Shown here in pieces: positions 26,655 to 35,951 of a stretch of 64,000 nt of DNA. Source of the stretch: Bradyrhizobium sp. JYMT SZCCT0428 (lineage in GTDB: Bacteria; Pseudomonadota; Alphaproteobacteria; Rhizobiales; Xanthobacteraceae). Each line of letters begins with the position of its first letter. The first letter of the stretch is position 1. Under the pieces are notes generated by a model. It made no database searches, had not been told where the DNA came from, and saw only the letters and a program-made list of their open reading frames with translations. A program made the position numbers and the translations under genes. Location of the stretch: assembly GCF_018131075.1 (NCBI RefSeq), contig NZ_JAFCLS010000001.1, forward strand, positions 310,001 through 374,000. Direction: 5' to 3'.

Positions 26655-28435
26655 GAGGACACCTCAGCGTCGGCCAGCTTGCGCAGCGTCTCGCCGTCAT
26701 GGCGGCGCGCAAACGTCAGGAAGGTTTCATCGGGCGAAGCGCGATGCGCCAGATAGGCCTTCAACAGCCGCTCGACATAGACAGGCACGTCCTCCGCCGT
26801 AACATCGTGAAACACCTCCTGCCCGACATCGGCGTCCGGACCAAAGCCGCCGCCCGTAAAGACATGAAAGCCATCGACCGTGTCGTCGGTATCGCCGACC
26901 GGGATACGCGCGCCGATCATGCCGATGTCGCTGATGTAATGCTGCGCGCAGGAATGGTGACAGCCGGTGAGATGGATGTTGATCGGCGTCTCGATCGGCA
27001 CCCTCGGATCGCACCAATCCGCAATCCTGGCGGCCGTGCGCTTGGTGTCGGCAAGGCCGAATTTGCAGCCCGCGCGGCCGGTGCAGGCAATCAGGCCGGC
27101 GCGGAGTTCAGAGGTCCCGATCGCAAGCCCGATCGCCTCGATCGCGGCCGTAGCCAGCGCGACCTTGTCGTCGGGCACACCCGGAATCAGCAGGTTCTGC
27201 CAGACGGTCAGGCGGATATCGCCGTCGCCGAGATCCTGCGCGATTTTGGCGAGACCGCGCATCTGCGCGCAGGTCACTTTACCCAGCGGCAGTGCGACGC
27301 CGATCCAGTTCAGGCCATCCTGCTTCTGCTTGTGCACGCCGATATGGGCGGTGCGGTCGAAATTGGGCCGTGGCGCCAGCGCCTCCGCCGGCACGCGCGT
27401 AAAGGCGTCGCCGAGTTTCTCCTCGACCAACACAAGGAATTTTTCCATCCCCATGCCGTCGATGACATATTTCAAACGCGCCTTGAGCCGGTTGGTGCGG
27501 TCCCCGAGATCGATGAAGACACGGACGATGGCATCCGACACCTTGGTCGCATCGCCCGGCTTGACGATGATGCCTGTATCGGCGGCAAAATCCCGGTGGC
27601 CCGTGATGCCGCCGATGCCGAGCTTGAACCAGACGCCGGGCTCGACGCCAAAACCGTCTTTCACCTCGACGGCGGAAAACGCGATGTCGTTGGTGTCTTC
27701 CAGCACGGCGATCTTGCCGGCGCCATCGAAGGCGACGTTGAACTTGCGCGGCAATCCCGTCAGCGAGCGGTCGTTGAGGATGTGATAGTGCCACTCGCGG
27801 GCGTATTCGCGGGTGTCGAGAATTTCCTGCGGATCGATCCCCGCCGTCGGCGTCCCCGTGACGTTGCGGATGTTGTCGGCGCCGGAGCCGCGCGAACACA
27901 GGCCGAGGTCCTGAATGCCCTCGATGAGTGCCACGGCATTCTTCGGCGGAATCTCCCTCACCTGCAGATTGGCGCGTGTGGTGACGTGGCAGAACGGTCC
28001 GCACAGCGGTTCGATGAGATCGGCAAGCCCAGCAAACTGCCAATGCTTCATGATGCCGTTCGGGATCCGCAGCCGGCACATGTAGGAATCCTGCGCCGGT
28101 CCCACATAAAACAGGCCGTAATAGCGCCAGCGGAAATTGTCCGCTGGCGACGGCCGCGCATCGACCAGCGCCTGTTGCTTCAGCCGCGGATAGGCATCGA
28201 ACGGATGCTCCTCGCGCTTCCACTTTTCCTGCTCGACGAGCTTCTTGCCGGCGGCGGTAACCCTGTCCTGCGCCTTGATATGCGCGGCCTCAGGTCCGCT
28301 CGGCTCGGCATTCGCCTTGCCCGAACCGCCGCCGAGGCCGCGCCCGACCCTGCTGATCTGCAGGCCGGTGGTGAAGCCTTCGAGGTAGCGCTTCTGCTCG
28401 TCGGTAAAGTCGACTGTGAGCGTTTCCATTTTCAT
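26651..28435 (-). CDS. nirA: Assimilatory nitrite (sulfite) reductase, NirA family
   Basis: ATG 28435 gives 594 residues; the open frame runs on to 28714, but that part is the leader. Two ferredoxin-like half domains and two siroheme/4Fe-4S domains are present. The cluster cysteines are C451 and C457 in CTGRAGCKFG, and C492 and C496 in HLTGCHHSCAQHY. The enzyme would reduce nitrite to ammonium in the cytoplasm. The N-terminus FTDEQKRYLEGFTTGL resembles the N-terminus of the coupled flavoprotein, perhaps a shared docking motif. nasS and nasT lie upstream in the same orientation, which favours nitrite over sulfite as substrate. Confidence 0.85.
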   Translation of the reverse strand: MKMETLTVDFTDEQKRYLEGFTTGLQISRVGRGLGGGSGKANAEPSGPEAAHIKAQDRVTAAGKKLVEQEKWKREEHPFDAYPRLKQQALVDARPSPADNFRWRYYGLFYVGPAQDSYMCRLRIPNGIMKHWQFAGLADLIEPLCGPFCHVTTRANLQVREIPPKNAVALIEGIQDLGLCSRGSGADNIRNVTGTPTAGIDPQEILDTREYAREWHYHILNDRSLTGLPRKFNVAFDGAGKIAVLEDTNDIAFSAVEVKDGFGVEPGVWFKLGIGGITGHRDFAADTGIIVKPGDATKVSDAIVRVFIDLGDRTNRLKARLKYVIDGMGMEKFLVLVEEKLGDAFTRVPAEALAPRPNFDRTAHIGVHKQKQDGLNWIGVALPLGKVTCAQMRGLAKIAQDLGDGDIRLTVWQNLLIPGVPDDKVALATAAIEAIGLAIGTSELRAGLIACTGRAGCKFGLADTKRTAARIADWCDPRVPIETPINIHLTGCHHSCAQHYISDIGMIGARIPVGDTDDTVDGFHVFTGGGFGPDADVGQEVFHDVTAEDVPVYVERLLKAYLAHRASPDETFLTFARRHDGETLRKLADAEVSS

Positions 28436-28623
28436 AGCGCGTGACGAAGCTCCTGCGGCCACGATCGGTGGCGTCAACGAATGGGGGTTTGACCGTTTGG
28501 AACTCGGCGCAGCCGCGGTGCCGGGCTTTTGCTCCTGTTCGGTCCGACCAGCTTCGTTGCTGCGGAAATCCATCTTGGACTTGAGCCGACCGACATCCGC
28601 GTCGATTTGGCTGCACTGCAACA
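28436..28623 (-). promoter_or_regulatory. Long untranslated leader of nirA, likely NasT target
   Basis: About 175 bases lie between the sigma-54-type promoter and the nirA ATG. NasT proteins act by binding leader RNA and preventing termination. A hairpin with a six-base loop, CGAC-GCGGAT-GTCG, is at 28591-28604. I could not find by eye a convincing second hexaloop or a U-tailed terminator, so the antitermination role rests on context. Confidence 0.4.
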
Positions 28624-28640
28624 TACAAGTTGCGTGCCAA
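28624..28640 (-). promoter_or_regulatory. Sigma-54 (RpoN) type promoter for nirA
   Basis: Read on the minus strand, TTGGCACGCAACTTGTA matches the -24/-12 consensus TGGCACG-N4-TTGC with one mismatch (GT for GC at -12) and the required 10-base spacing. It lies about 190 bases before the nirA ATG. Nitrogen-assimilation genes of this group are commonly under RpoN and NtrC. Confidence 0.65.
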
Positions 28641-28734
28641 ACCGAATTGGTAAAAATTGTACGGAATATCAAGGCGTTGGAAATAGGCTGGCGAAACTCT
28701 GAAGCTCGCTTCACAGCGACTTCAAGGGCAATTG

Positions 28735-28770
28735 GCCTAATAATTAGGCGACTGATATCAATGCCTAATT
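28735..28770. promoter_or_regulatory. Possible upstream activator sites for nirA
   Basis: GCCTAA-TAA-TTAGGC (28735-28749) is a perfect palindrome, and a third half-site, GCCTAATT, lies at 28763-28770. The group is 95-146 bases upstream of the sigma-54-type promoter, the usual place for an enhancer-binding protein. It does not match the NtrC consensus I know, so the protein is uncertain. Confidence 0.4.
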
Positions 28771-28771
28771 T

Positions 28772-28787
28772 TGACCCATCAGGGTCA
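28772..28787. repeat. Stem-loop just after nasS
   Basis: TGACCC and GGGTCA form a 6-base-pair stem with a 4-base loop, 5 bases beyond the nasS stop. On the nasS strand it is followed by AAAATT and not a U-run, so it may protect the transcript end and is not a standard terminator. Confidence 0.4.
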
Positions 28788-28792
28788 GGCCG

Positions 28793-29959
28793 TCACGGCT
28801 TCCAGCGGCCGATCTCGAAAGCCGCCAGATGTCCCGCGATATCATCGGGCGTGAAGGCGGGACCGGCAAAGGCCCCTACCGCATCCGAACCGTTGCCGGA
28901 CCTGCTTGGCTGTCCCAAGGCAGCGTCATAGAGATCCGGCCTGAACACCCCCATGGCGGTCTTGAGCGCGTCCGGACGCATCGCCGTCTGTCCCCAGCGC
29001 ACCATCTGGGCGTAGAGCCAGGCGGCCTGTGCGGGATCGGGCCGCGCGGCGCCCTCGCGTCCAACCAGCAGATAGCGGCTGCTTTCGCGGATCTTGCCGT
29101 CGGGGGAAATCTTCAACCGGCCATCCAGCGTCCGCAGGATCACTTCGGCATCGACGCCGATATATTCCGGCTTCGCGAGGATGTGCGCGGCCTCGCTGCG
29201 ATTGTCCGGTTGCTCGATGAACTGCGCGGCGCGCGAGGCGGCCCGGATCAGGGCCGCCAGGACTTCCGGATACTTGTCTGACCAGCTTTGCCGGACCGCG
29301 AGCACCTTTTCCGCGGCGCGCACCAGGATGTCGGAGACGAAGTGCAGGATGTGACCGATGCCGAGATCGACGGCTACTGAGTTCCAGGGCGCGCCGACGC
29401 AGAACGCATCGACATGCCCGTTGGCAAGGCTGTCCACCATGTAGGGCGGCGGCAGCACCACCAGATGGACGTCCTCATCAGGATCGACCCCGCCCGCCGC
29501 CATCCAGAAGCGAAGCTGGTAGTTATGGGTCGAGAACGGAAACGTCATGCCGAACGTCAGCGGCTCCGCACCGGCCTTGCGCCGCGCAGCCACTACCCGA
29601 GAGAGCGCCTGCGCCGTCACCATCGGATTGCGTGCATCGCCGTCGATTTCGCCCATGATCGCCGCATGCAGGGCCGGCGATATCGTGATCGCATTGCCGT
29701 TGAGCCCGAGATTGAACGGCGCCACGATCGGCAGCTTGACGTGGCCAAGTCCAAGGCTTGAGGCGATCGCAACCGGCGCCAGCAGATGCGCCGCGTCGAA
29801 ATGGCCGATATTGAGCTTGTCGCGGACGTTGGACCACGACACTTCCCGCGTCAGCGTGACATCGAGTCCCTCGGCGGCGGCAAAGCCCTTGTCGACGGCA
29901 ATGATCAGCGCGGAGGCGTCAACCAGCGGGATGAAGCCGATATGCAGCGGTGTGGTCAT
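28793..29959 (-). CDS. nasS: Nitrate sensor NasS (NrtA-like, cytoplasmic)
   Basis: The 388-residue protein has the NrtA/NasF nitrate-binding fold (IGFIPLVDASALIIAVDKGFAAAEGLDVTL, then FDAAHLLAP, and TFPFSTHNYQLRFWMAAGGVDPDEDV). It lacks a signal peptide, which separates NasS sensors from transporter subunits. NasS holds NasT inactive, and nitrate or nitrite binding releases NasT. It overlaps nasT by 4 bases (ATGA), and nirA follows downstream. Confidence 0.85.
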   Translation of the reverse strand: MTTPLHIGFIPLVDASALIIAVDKGFAAAEGLDVTLTREVSWSNVRDKLNIGHFDAAHLLAPVAIASSLGLGHVKLPIVAPFNLGLNGNAITISPALHAAIMGEIDGDARNPMVTAQALSRVVAARRKAGAEPLTFGMTFPFSTHNYQLRFWMAAGGVDPDEDVHLVVLPPPYMVDSLANGHVDAFCVGAPWNSVAVDLGIGHILHFVSDILVRAAEKVLAVRQSWSDKYPEVLAALIRAASRAAQFIEQPDNRSEAAHILAKPEYIGVDAEVILRTLDGRLKISPDGKIRESSRYLLVGREGAARPDPAQAAWLYAQMVRWGQTAMRPDALKTAMGVFRPDLYDAALGQPSRSGNGSDAVGAFAGPAFTPDDIAGHLAAFEIGRWKP

Positions 29960-30546
29960 TTCAGCAGCTCCGACGCGGTCAGGATCGACTGCGCGATCTC
30001 GCCGATTTTCTTCTTTTCGCGCATCGCGGTGGACCGCATCAGCACGTAGGCCTCGTCTTCCGTGAGGCCCTTCACTTTCATCAGGATCCCCTTGGCGCGG
30101 TCGATAACCTTGCGTTCCTCCAGCGCGGATTTGGTACGGTCGAGTTCGTCCTGCAGCTTGGAAAAGGCATTGAAGCGCGAGATGCAGAGGTCGAGGATCG
30201 GCTTGATCCGCTCCTTCTTCAGGCCGTCGACGATATAGGCGGAGACGCCGGCATCGACCGAGGCCTGGATCGAGGCGGAGTCGCTCTGGTCGACGAACAT
30301 GGCGATCGGGCGGCGCACGGCGCGGCTGACCTGGAACATCGCCTCCAGCACGTCGCGGCTGGGGTTTTCCAGGTCGATCAGGATCACGTCGGGATCCTCG
30401 GAATAGATCCGCGCCAGCAAGCTCTGCATTTCGCTGATATGGACCACGCGGGTAAAGCCCGCCTCCCGCAGCCCCTCTTCGAGAATGGCCGCGCGGATCG
30501 GGCTTTCGTCGACAATGACGATTTTCGGTGACGACTCAGCGCTCAT
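29956..30546 (-). CDS. nasT: ANTAR-type transcription antiterminator NasT
   Basis: This 196-residue regulator has a response-regulator-like receiver domain (PKIVIVDESPIRAAILEEGL, about 7-26; VILIDLENPSRD, about 54-65) and a C-terminal ANTAR RNA-binding domain (about 130-190) with KVIDRAKGILMKVKGLTEDEAYVLMRSTAM. It forms the NasS-NasT pair that controls nitrate and nitrite assimilation genes through leader RNA. It is translationally coupled to nasS and diverges from rimO. Confidence 0.88.
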   Translation of the reverse strand: MSAESSPKIVIVDESPIRAAILEEGLREAGFTRVVHISEMQSLLARIYSEDPDVILIDLENPSRDVLEAMFQVSRAVRRPIAMFVDQSDSASIQASVDAGVSAYIVDGLKKERIKPILDLCISRFNAFSKLQDELDRTKSALEERKVIDRAKGILMKVKGLTEDEAYVLMRSTAMREKKKIGEIAQSILTASELLK

Positions 30547-30659
30547 CGATCAACTCTTAACCCGGCGGGCCCATCCATAGCACGTCATGGTCCCGCGCAA
30601 AGCCTTGTAATTGTGGGCAATTGGGACTAGCTCGTGCTGATCAATCAGGCAGATAAGAT

Positions 30660-31985
30660 ATGCAACAGGCCGCCGCGCCCAAGATCAGCTTTGTTTCGTT
30701 GGGATGCCCCAAGGCGCTGGTGGATTCCGAGCGCATTATCACGCGGCTGCGGGCCGAAGGCTATGAACTGGCGCGCAAGCATGACGGCGCCGACATCGTT
30801 ATCGTCAATACCTGCGGGTTCCTGGACAGCGCCAAGCAGGAATCGCTCGGCGCCATCGGCGAGGCCATGGCGGAGAACGGCAAGGTCATCGTCACCGGCT
30901 GCATGGGCGCGGAACCCGAGCAGATCGAGGCCGCCTATCCGGGTGTGCTCTCGATCACGGGTCCACAGCAATATGAGAGCGTGCTGGACGCGGTGCACCG
31001 GGCGCTGCCGCCGGTCCACAATCCGCTTCTCGACCTGGTGCCGCCGCAGGGCGTCAAGCTGACGCCGCGGCACTACGCCTACCTGAAGATTTCCGAAGGC
31101 TGCAACAATCGCTGTAGTTTCTGCATCATCCCGAAGCTGCGCGGCGATTTGGTGTCGCGCCCGGCGGGTGACGTGCTGCGCGAAGCCGAAAAGCTGGTCG
31201 CCGCCGGCGTCAAGGAGCTGCTTGTGATCTCGCAGGACACGTCAGCCTACGGCGTCGACATCAAATATGCCGAGAGCCCGTGGCAGGACCGCCAGGTCCG
31301 CGCCAAATTCTTCGATCTCGCCAAGGAACTCGGCGAACTCGGCGCCTGGGTACGGCTGCAATATGTCTACCCCTACCCACATGTCGACGAAGTCATCGGC
31401 CTGATGACCGAGGGCAAGGTTTTGCCCTATCTCGACATTCCCTTTCAGCATGCGAGCCCCGACGTGCTGAAGGCGATGAAGCGGCCGGCTGCGCAGGAAA
31501 AGACGCTGGCGCGGATCAAGAAATGGCGCGAGCAATGTCCCGAACTGACGCTGCGCTCGACCTTCATCGTCGGCTTCCCCGGCGAGACCGATTCCGATTT
31601 TGCCTATTTGCTCGATTGGCTCGAGGAAGCCGAGATCGATCGCCTCGGCTGTTTCAAATATGAACCGGTCGCCGGCGCGAGCTCGAATGCGATCGGCAGT
31701 CCCGTGCCCGACGAGATCAAGCAGGAGCGCTGGAACGCACTGATGGCGCGCCAGCAGAAAATCTCCGCGCGCCGTCTGAAGCGCAAGGTCGGCACGCGGC
31801 AGCAGATCATCATCGACGAAGTCGGCCCGACCGTCTCGAAGGGCCGGTCAAAAGCCGACGCCCCCGAGATCGACGGCGCGGTCTATGTCTCCAGCCGCCG
31901 TCCGCTGCGGGTCGGCGAAATCGTCACCGCCAAGATCGAGCGCGCGGACCAATACGATCTGCACGGCAGCGTCGCGGGGTTCTGA
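30660..31985 (+). CDS. rimO: Ribosomal protein uS12 methylthiotransferase RimO
   Basis: The 441-residue radical-SAM enzyme has the three N-terminal cluster cysteines C16, C52 and C81. The radical-SAM triad C148, C152 and C155 is in [20 protein letters not shown]-terminal TRAM domain begins near [18 protein letters not shown]. It adds a methylthio group to an aspartate of ribosomal protein S12. RimO rather than MiaB is indicated by [12 protein letters not shown] at the N-terminus. Confidence 0.95.
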   Translation: MQQAAAPKISFVSLGCPKALVDSERIITRLRAEGYELARKHDGADIVIVNTCGFLDSAKQESLGAIGEAMAENGKVIVTGCMGAEPEQIEAAYPGVLSITGPQQYESVLDAVHRALPPVHNPLLDLVPPQGVKLTPRHYAYLKISEGCNNRCSFCIIPKLRGDLVSRPAGDVLREAEKLVAAGVKELLVISQDTSAYGVDIKYAESPWQDRQVRAKFFDLAKELGELGAWVRLQYVYPYPHVDEVIGLMTEGKVLPYLDIPFQHASPDVLKAMKRPAAQEKTLARIKKWREQCPELTLRSTFIVGFPGETDSDFAYLLDWLEEAEIDRLGCFKYEPVAGASSNAIGSPVPDEIKQERWNALMARQQKISARRLKRKVGTRQQIIIDEVGPTVSKGRSKADAPEIDGAVYVSSRRPLRVGEIVTAKIERADQYDLHGSVAGF

Positions 31986-31994
31986 GCCATCCGC

Positions 31995-32951
31995 TCAAGT
32001 CGACAGCCAAGCCGGCACCCATCGTTCGGGCCGGGGTGCGCGGACAAGGTCGGTTCGCGCCTCGGCAATTGCGACAGGAACGTCATTGATCGCCGGACGC
32101 GTCTCATAGTCGAAGCGCGGCAGGATGCGGCCATCGGCCCCCATCGAAAACGACATCGAATACCAGAGGCCGAGATCGGGTTTCGCCCGCCACATGTCGT
32201 CGCGCAGACCGCGCAGCAATGGTTCAATCGCGACGACTTCTTCGATCGGCTGGCGGCCCCGATCCAGCACGCGCACCTGATACTGCTGGCCCGCAATCGC
32301 AACCTCGAACATCGTGCGATCCCATGGCGTTTTGCCAGGTGGCCGATGCGCGATCAACTGATCCGCTAGTCTGGTCATCGCCGGATGCGTTTCCCAAAAC
32401 GCCTCGCGATCCCTGCACCATTTCTCCATCCAGCGGCCGAAGTCCGGTAGCCCGGTCGGCGGCTCCGTCAAACTCCTGAGGTCCCTCACGCGGAAACGTT
32501 TGGCCAACCAATCGGCGAGTTCGTGCGTCTCATCCTCTGCGTCTTCGTGCGGAGTAAAGTCGGTCCACACCACGTCTTCCTCAAATCGCTGGATTGCGAT
32601 CTTGGCCAGCAAACCCTCGAGCGACGCCGCGATGATTTCGTATTGGCCTTCGGAGCCCAGCACGACGATCGGCGCATTGGCGACGCTGGTGCCGGCCCCG
32701 TACCAGGCGCCGACGACCGACCCTTCCGGCAACCGCGCAAACAGCGCGAACTGGTCGCGCAGCGGGCTGCCGTCGACGATCGGCGCATTGTCGGAAAAGT
32801 CCCCGACAAGCTCGTAGCAGCCGGCATTGCCCCAATCACGGCCTTTGAGCCAGCCAGCGAAATCAATCAGCAATGGCGGCGCCTCGGTGCCCGGCGGAAA
32901 TGCCCTGCGGATGCTGTCGATATCGATGGGATAGGAATAGTCGTCGGACAC
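31995..32951 (-). CDS. Hypothetical protein resembling SUKH/YezG-type immunity folds
   Basis: A GTG start at 32951 gives 318 residues. The N-terminal half (IDFAGWLKGRDWGNAGCYELVGD, then PIVVLGSEGQYEIIAASLEGLL) recalls SMI1/KNR4 (SUKH) proteins. The C-terminal half (MWRAKPDLGLWYSMSFSMGADGRILPRFDYETRP) recalls the DUF600/YezG antitoxin-like family. Both families hold many immunity proteins, but no toxin gene adjoins. It converges on rimO with 9 bases between. The family call is from pattern only. Confidence 0.5.
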   Translation of the reverse strand: MSDDYSYPIDIDSIRRAFPPGTEAPPLLIDFAGWLKGRDWGNAGCYELVGDFSDNAPIVDGSPLRDQFALFARLPEGSVVGAWYGAGTSVANAPIVVLGSEGQYEIIAASLEGLLAKIAIQRFEEDVVWTDFTPHEDAEDETHELADWLAKRFRVRDLRSLTEPPTGLPDFGRWMEKWCRDREAFWETHPAMTRLADQLIAHRPPGKTPWDRTMFEVAIAGQQYQVRVLDRGRQPIEEVVAIEPLLRGLRDDMWRAKPDLGLWYSMSFSMGADGRILPRFDYETRPAINDVPVAIAEARTDLVRAPRPERWVPAWLST

Positions 32952-33106
32952 TGGGATGACCTTGTGCGGTTGGTGGGCCCGCCTTGGTCGGCTTCATCAT
33001 CGAGCCGGTTCAATTGCGAAGCCTGGAATGTGAACCGATCCGGCCGTTGCGGTCACAAAGGAGAACAATTTTCAGATTGGCAATGTGGGTCAGCGCGAGA
33101 TCGATG

Positions 33107-34375
33107 ATGGCGAGTTTCAAGAGGGCTGAGATTGGTTTCCGCGCTGTAAAGGCCATGGCGTGTCTGGCGGCGGTGCTCACGGCCATGCCGGCTTTCGCGA
33201 AGGCACCGTCTCCTCTGGCGACAGCCCGAAGCTCCTGCTTTAGCGGCAAGGCCACCCCTGACCAGATTATTGCCGGCTGCACGGCCGTGATCGCTGCGAA
33301 AGGTACCAAGCCAAAAGACCTCGTCGGCGCTTACCTCAATCGTGGCGCCAACTACCTCACCAAGAACGACAGCGACCGCGCCATTGCCGATTTCAGCGAA
33401 CTGATCCGGCGCAATCCGAAGCTTGGCGGCGCCTACACCAACCGTGGCGAAGCCTGGCGTCGCAAGGGCGAGGTTAACAGGGCCATCGCCGATCTCGACC
33501 GCGCGATCGCGCTCGATCCGAAGGGATCGTTCGCCTGGTTCAACCGCGGGATCACCTACAGCGATAAGGGTGAACCGGAAAAAGCGATCGCCGATTACAA
33601 TCAAGCGATCCGGCTCAATTCGATCGATCCCTGGTACTACAACAACCGCGGCAACTCCTATGGCGACATCAACGAGTTCAGCCGTGCGATGTCCGACTAT
33701 GATCACGCGATCAAGCTGGATCCCAAATTCGCACTCGCCTATTTCAACCGCGGCACCGCCTATTGGAATCACGGCGATGAACCCCGCGCGCTCGCCGACC
33801 TGAACACATCAATCCGGCTCGATCCGAACTACGCCGCCGCCTACGGCAACCGGGCGCGCCTGTTCAGGGGCAAAGGCGAGATCGAACGCGCGCTCGCCGA
33901 CCTGGACCAGTCGCTGCGGCTGGCGCCGGACGAATATCGCGATGCCTATGCGCGCGGTCTTCTTCACTTTGACCGTCACGACTTTTCACGGGCGCTGTCT
34001 GACTTTGACCAGGCGATCCGGTTCAATCCGAAATATGCCGCCGCGCTCAACGCCCGGTGCCTGACGCGGGCCATTCTCGACCGTCCGCAGGAAGGGCTTG
34101 CAGACTGCAGCGAGTCGCTGAGGCACAGGCCGGACGATGCCCAAACGGTCGACAGCCGCGCCTTCTGCTATCTCAAGCTTGGCCAATTCGACGCGGCGAT
34201 CGACGGTTTCACGGTTGCGCTGGGCGTCGATCCGAAGCTGGCGAACTCGCTGTACGGCCGCGGCATCGCCAAGCGGAAGAAGGGCGATGAAAGCGGCGCC
34301 GAGACGGACATTGCCGCCGCCAGAGCGATCAAGGCCGACATATCAGAGGAATTCCGCCGCTATGGGATCGAGTGA
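33107..34375 (+). CDS. Exported tetratricopeptide-repeat protein
   Basis: I chose ATG 33107 (MASFKRAEIGFRAVKAMACLAAVLTA) because a signal peptide follows, ending AFA near residue 31. The rest is about ten 34-residue TPR units with the usual W/Y-N-R-G and A-x-x-D-x-x-x-A-I pattern (for example NRGEAWRRKGEVNRAIADLDRAIALDPKG type units). TPR arrays are protein-binding scaffolds, so a periplasmic or envelope role is likely. The partner is unknown. Confidence 0.75.
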   Translation: MASFKRAEIGFRAVKAMACLAAVLTAMPAFAKAPSPLATARSSCFSGKATPDQIIAGCTAVIAAKGTKPKDLVGAYLNRGANYLTKNDSDRAIADFSELIRRNPKLGGAYTNRGEAWRRKGEVNRAIADLDRAIALDPKGSFAWFNRGITYSDKGEPEKAIADYNQAIRLNSIDPWYYNNRGNSYGDINEFSRAMSDYDHAIKLDPKFALAYFNRGTAYWNHGDEPRALADLNTSIRLDPNYAAAYGNRARLFRGKGEIERALADLDQSLRLAPDEYRDAYARGLLHFDRHDFSRALSDFDQAIRFNPKYAAALNARCLTRAILDRPQEGLADCSESLRHRPDDAQTVDSRAFCYLKLGQFDAAIDGFTVALGVDPKLANSLYGRGIAKRKKGDESGAETDIAAARAIKADISEEFRRYGIE

Positions 34376-34543
34376 TGACCAGCTCCCCGCTTGACAGGGC
34401 CGGCCATTCGGCTGTATGGGCCTGCGCCATGACATTGAACCGGACCAACCGCCGCGCAGCTTTCCGTCGTCGCTCCTGCGACGATGATGGGCTGCGCCAT
34501 GTCCGACGACACCGCTGATCAACTAGTTCAGCAACGTTTTCGA

Positions 34544-34572
34544 GAAGGCCGCACCCGAAAAGTGCGGCCTTC
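34544..34572 (+). terminator. Strong hairpin before the aminotransferase gene
   Basis: GAAGGCCGCAC (34544-34554) and GTGCGGCCTTC (34562-34572) form a perfect 11-pair stem with a 7-base loop, followed by TTGCGTTT. It probably ends the TPR transcript. Because it lies only 45 bases before the next ATG it could also act as an attenuator. Confidence 0.65.
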
Positions 34573-34617
34573 TTGCGTTTCGGCCTGCCCTTTCCCCAAA
34601 ACCCAAAGGAGCTCGAC

Positions 34618-35814
34618 ATGACCAACGCTACCCAACCGTTCGACGCATTGATGAACATCACCGCGCGGCCGTCCACCGTCTTCGTCAAGGGCGACGGCGC
34701 CTATCTGTGGGACGACAGCGGCAAGCGCTATCTCGATTTCATGCAAGGCTGGGCGGTCAATTGCCTCGGCCATTCGCCTGCCATCATCGCCGACGCGATT
34801 GCCGCGCAGGCAAAACTGCTGCTGACGCCAAGCCCGGCGTTCTTCAATGAGCCCAGCCTCAAGCTCGCCAATGCGCTGGTTGCCAACAGCTGCTTCGACC
34901 AGGTGTTCTTTGCGAATTCGGGGGCGGAAGCCAACGAAGGCGCCATCAAGCTCGCGCGCAAATTTGGTACGCTGTACAAAGGCGGCGCGCACGAGATCAT
35001 CACCTTCGTCGGCGGCTTCCACGGCCGCACGCTCGCCACCATGTCGGCGTCGGGCAAGAAGGCCTTCGAACCGCTGTTCGAGCCCAAGGTCACCGGATTT
35101 CCCAAGGCGCAACTCAACGATCTCGATTCCGTCAAGCGGCTGATCTCGAGCAAGACCGTTGCGGTCATGCTGGAGCCGATGCAGGGCGAAGCCGGCGTGT
35201 GGCCGGCGACCGATCAATTCCTCAGGGAGTTGCGGGCGCTGACCCAGGAGCGCGGCCTGCTGCTAATCGTCGACGAGATCCAGACCGGCATGGGCCGGTC
35301 GGGAAAGCTGTTCCACTACGAGCATGCCGGGATCGAGCCTGACATCATGACGCTCGGCAAAGGCATCGGCGGCGGCGTACCACTCGCGGCATTGCTGGCG
35401 ACCGAATACGCATCCTGTTTCGAGCATGGCGACCAGGGCGGCACCTTCAACGGCAATCCGCTGATGTGCGCCGCGGGCCTTGCCGTGCTCGAACATGTCG
35501 TAGCGCCCGGCTTCCTGAAGTCAGTGGTGGACACGGGTCTGTTCCTGGAAAGCGAATTGCAGAAACTGTCGGCGCGCCACGGTCTCGGTAACGTGCGCGG
35601 CCGGGGGCTGTTGCTGGCGCTCGACCTCAAACTGCCGATCGGCGCGTCGATCGTCGCGCAGGCATTTGCGGATGGCGTGCTGCTGAACTCGCCGCAGCCC
35701 GACGCGCTGCGGTTCATGCCGGCGCTCAACGTCACGCGCGAGGAAATCTCGATGATGATCGATTGTCTGGATTCGGTGCTCACCCAGATGGGAGCGGCGC
35801 GGATGGTGGCGTAG
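34618..35814 (+). CDS. Class III PLP aminotransferase (acetylornithine transaminase-like)
   Basis: ATG 34618 has AAAGGAG seven bases upstream; the product is 398 residues. The PLP lysine is K248 in [14 protein letters not shown], and D219 in [13 protein letters not shown] would bind the pyridine nitrogen. [20 protein letters not shown] binds the phosphate. The sequence resembles ArgD (N2-acetylornithine/succinyl-diaminopimelate aminotransferase), but no other arginine genes adjoin, so the true substrate is open. It is probably its own transcription unit after the hairpin at 34544. Confidence 0.82.
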   Translation: MTNATQPFDALMNITARPSTVFVKGDGAYLWDDSGKRYLDFMQGWAVNCLGHSPAIIADAIAAQAKLLLTPSPAFFNEPSLKLANALVANSCFDQVFFANSGAEANEGAIKLARKFGTLYKGGAHEIITFVGGFHGRTLATMSASGKKAFEPLFEPKVTGFPKAQLNDLDSVKRLISSKTVAVMLEPMQGEAGVWPATDQFLRELRALTQERGLLLIVDEIQTGMGRSGKLFHYEHAGIEPDIMTLGKGIGGGVPLAALLATEYASCFEHGDQGGTFNGNPLMCAAGLAVLEHVVAPGFLKSVVDTGLFLESELQKLSARHGLGNVRGRGLLLALDLKLPIGASIVAQAFADGVLLNSPQPDALRFMPALNVTREEISMMIDCLDSVLTQMGAARMVA

Positions 35815-35825
35815 CTCAACTCTAT

Positions 35826-35946
35826 CGTCGTCCCGGCGAACGCCGGGACCCATACGCCGCGGCCGTTGTAATGGCAGGCGGTCTCTGCCGGTTTTTCTCT
35901 ATCGATGGATCACGCGGTATGGGTCCCGGCTCAAGGCCGGGACGAC
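35826..35946. repeat. Dispersed palindromic element (GTCCCGGC type)
   Basis: The ends, GTCGTCCCGGCGAACGCCGG followed by GACCCATA, and TATGGGTC followed by CCGGCTCAAGGCCGGGACGAC, form a long interrupted inverted repeat. This type is scattered between genes in Bradyrhizobium-like chromosomes. Here it separates the convergent aminotransferase and quinone oxidoreductase genes and may act as a two-way terminator. Confidence 0.65.
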
Positions 35947-35951
35947 ACCTA

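Noticed and set aside
26699..28444. 581-codon plus-strand frame opposite nirA
   Set aside because: NirA has all its cluster cysteines; the antisense frame shows only composition bias.
28591..28604. Complete NasT two-hexaloop target in the nirA leader
   Set aside because: Only one six-base-loop hairpin was found, its first loop base is G where A is expected, and no terminator stem follows.
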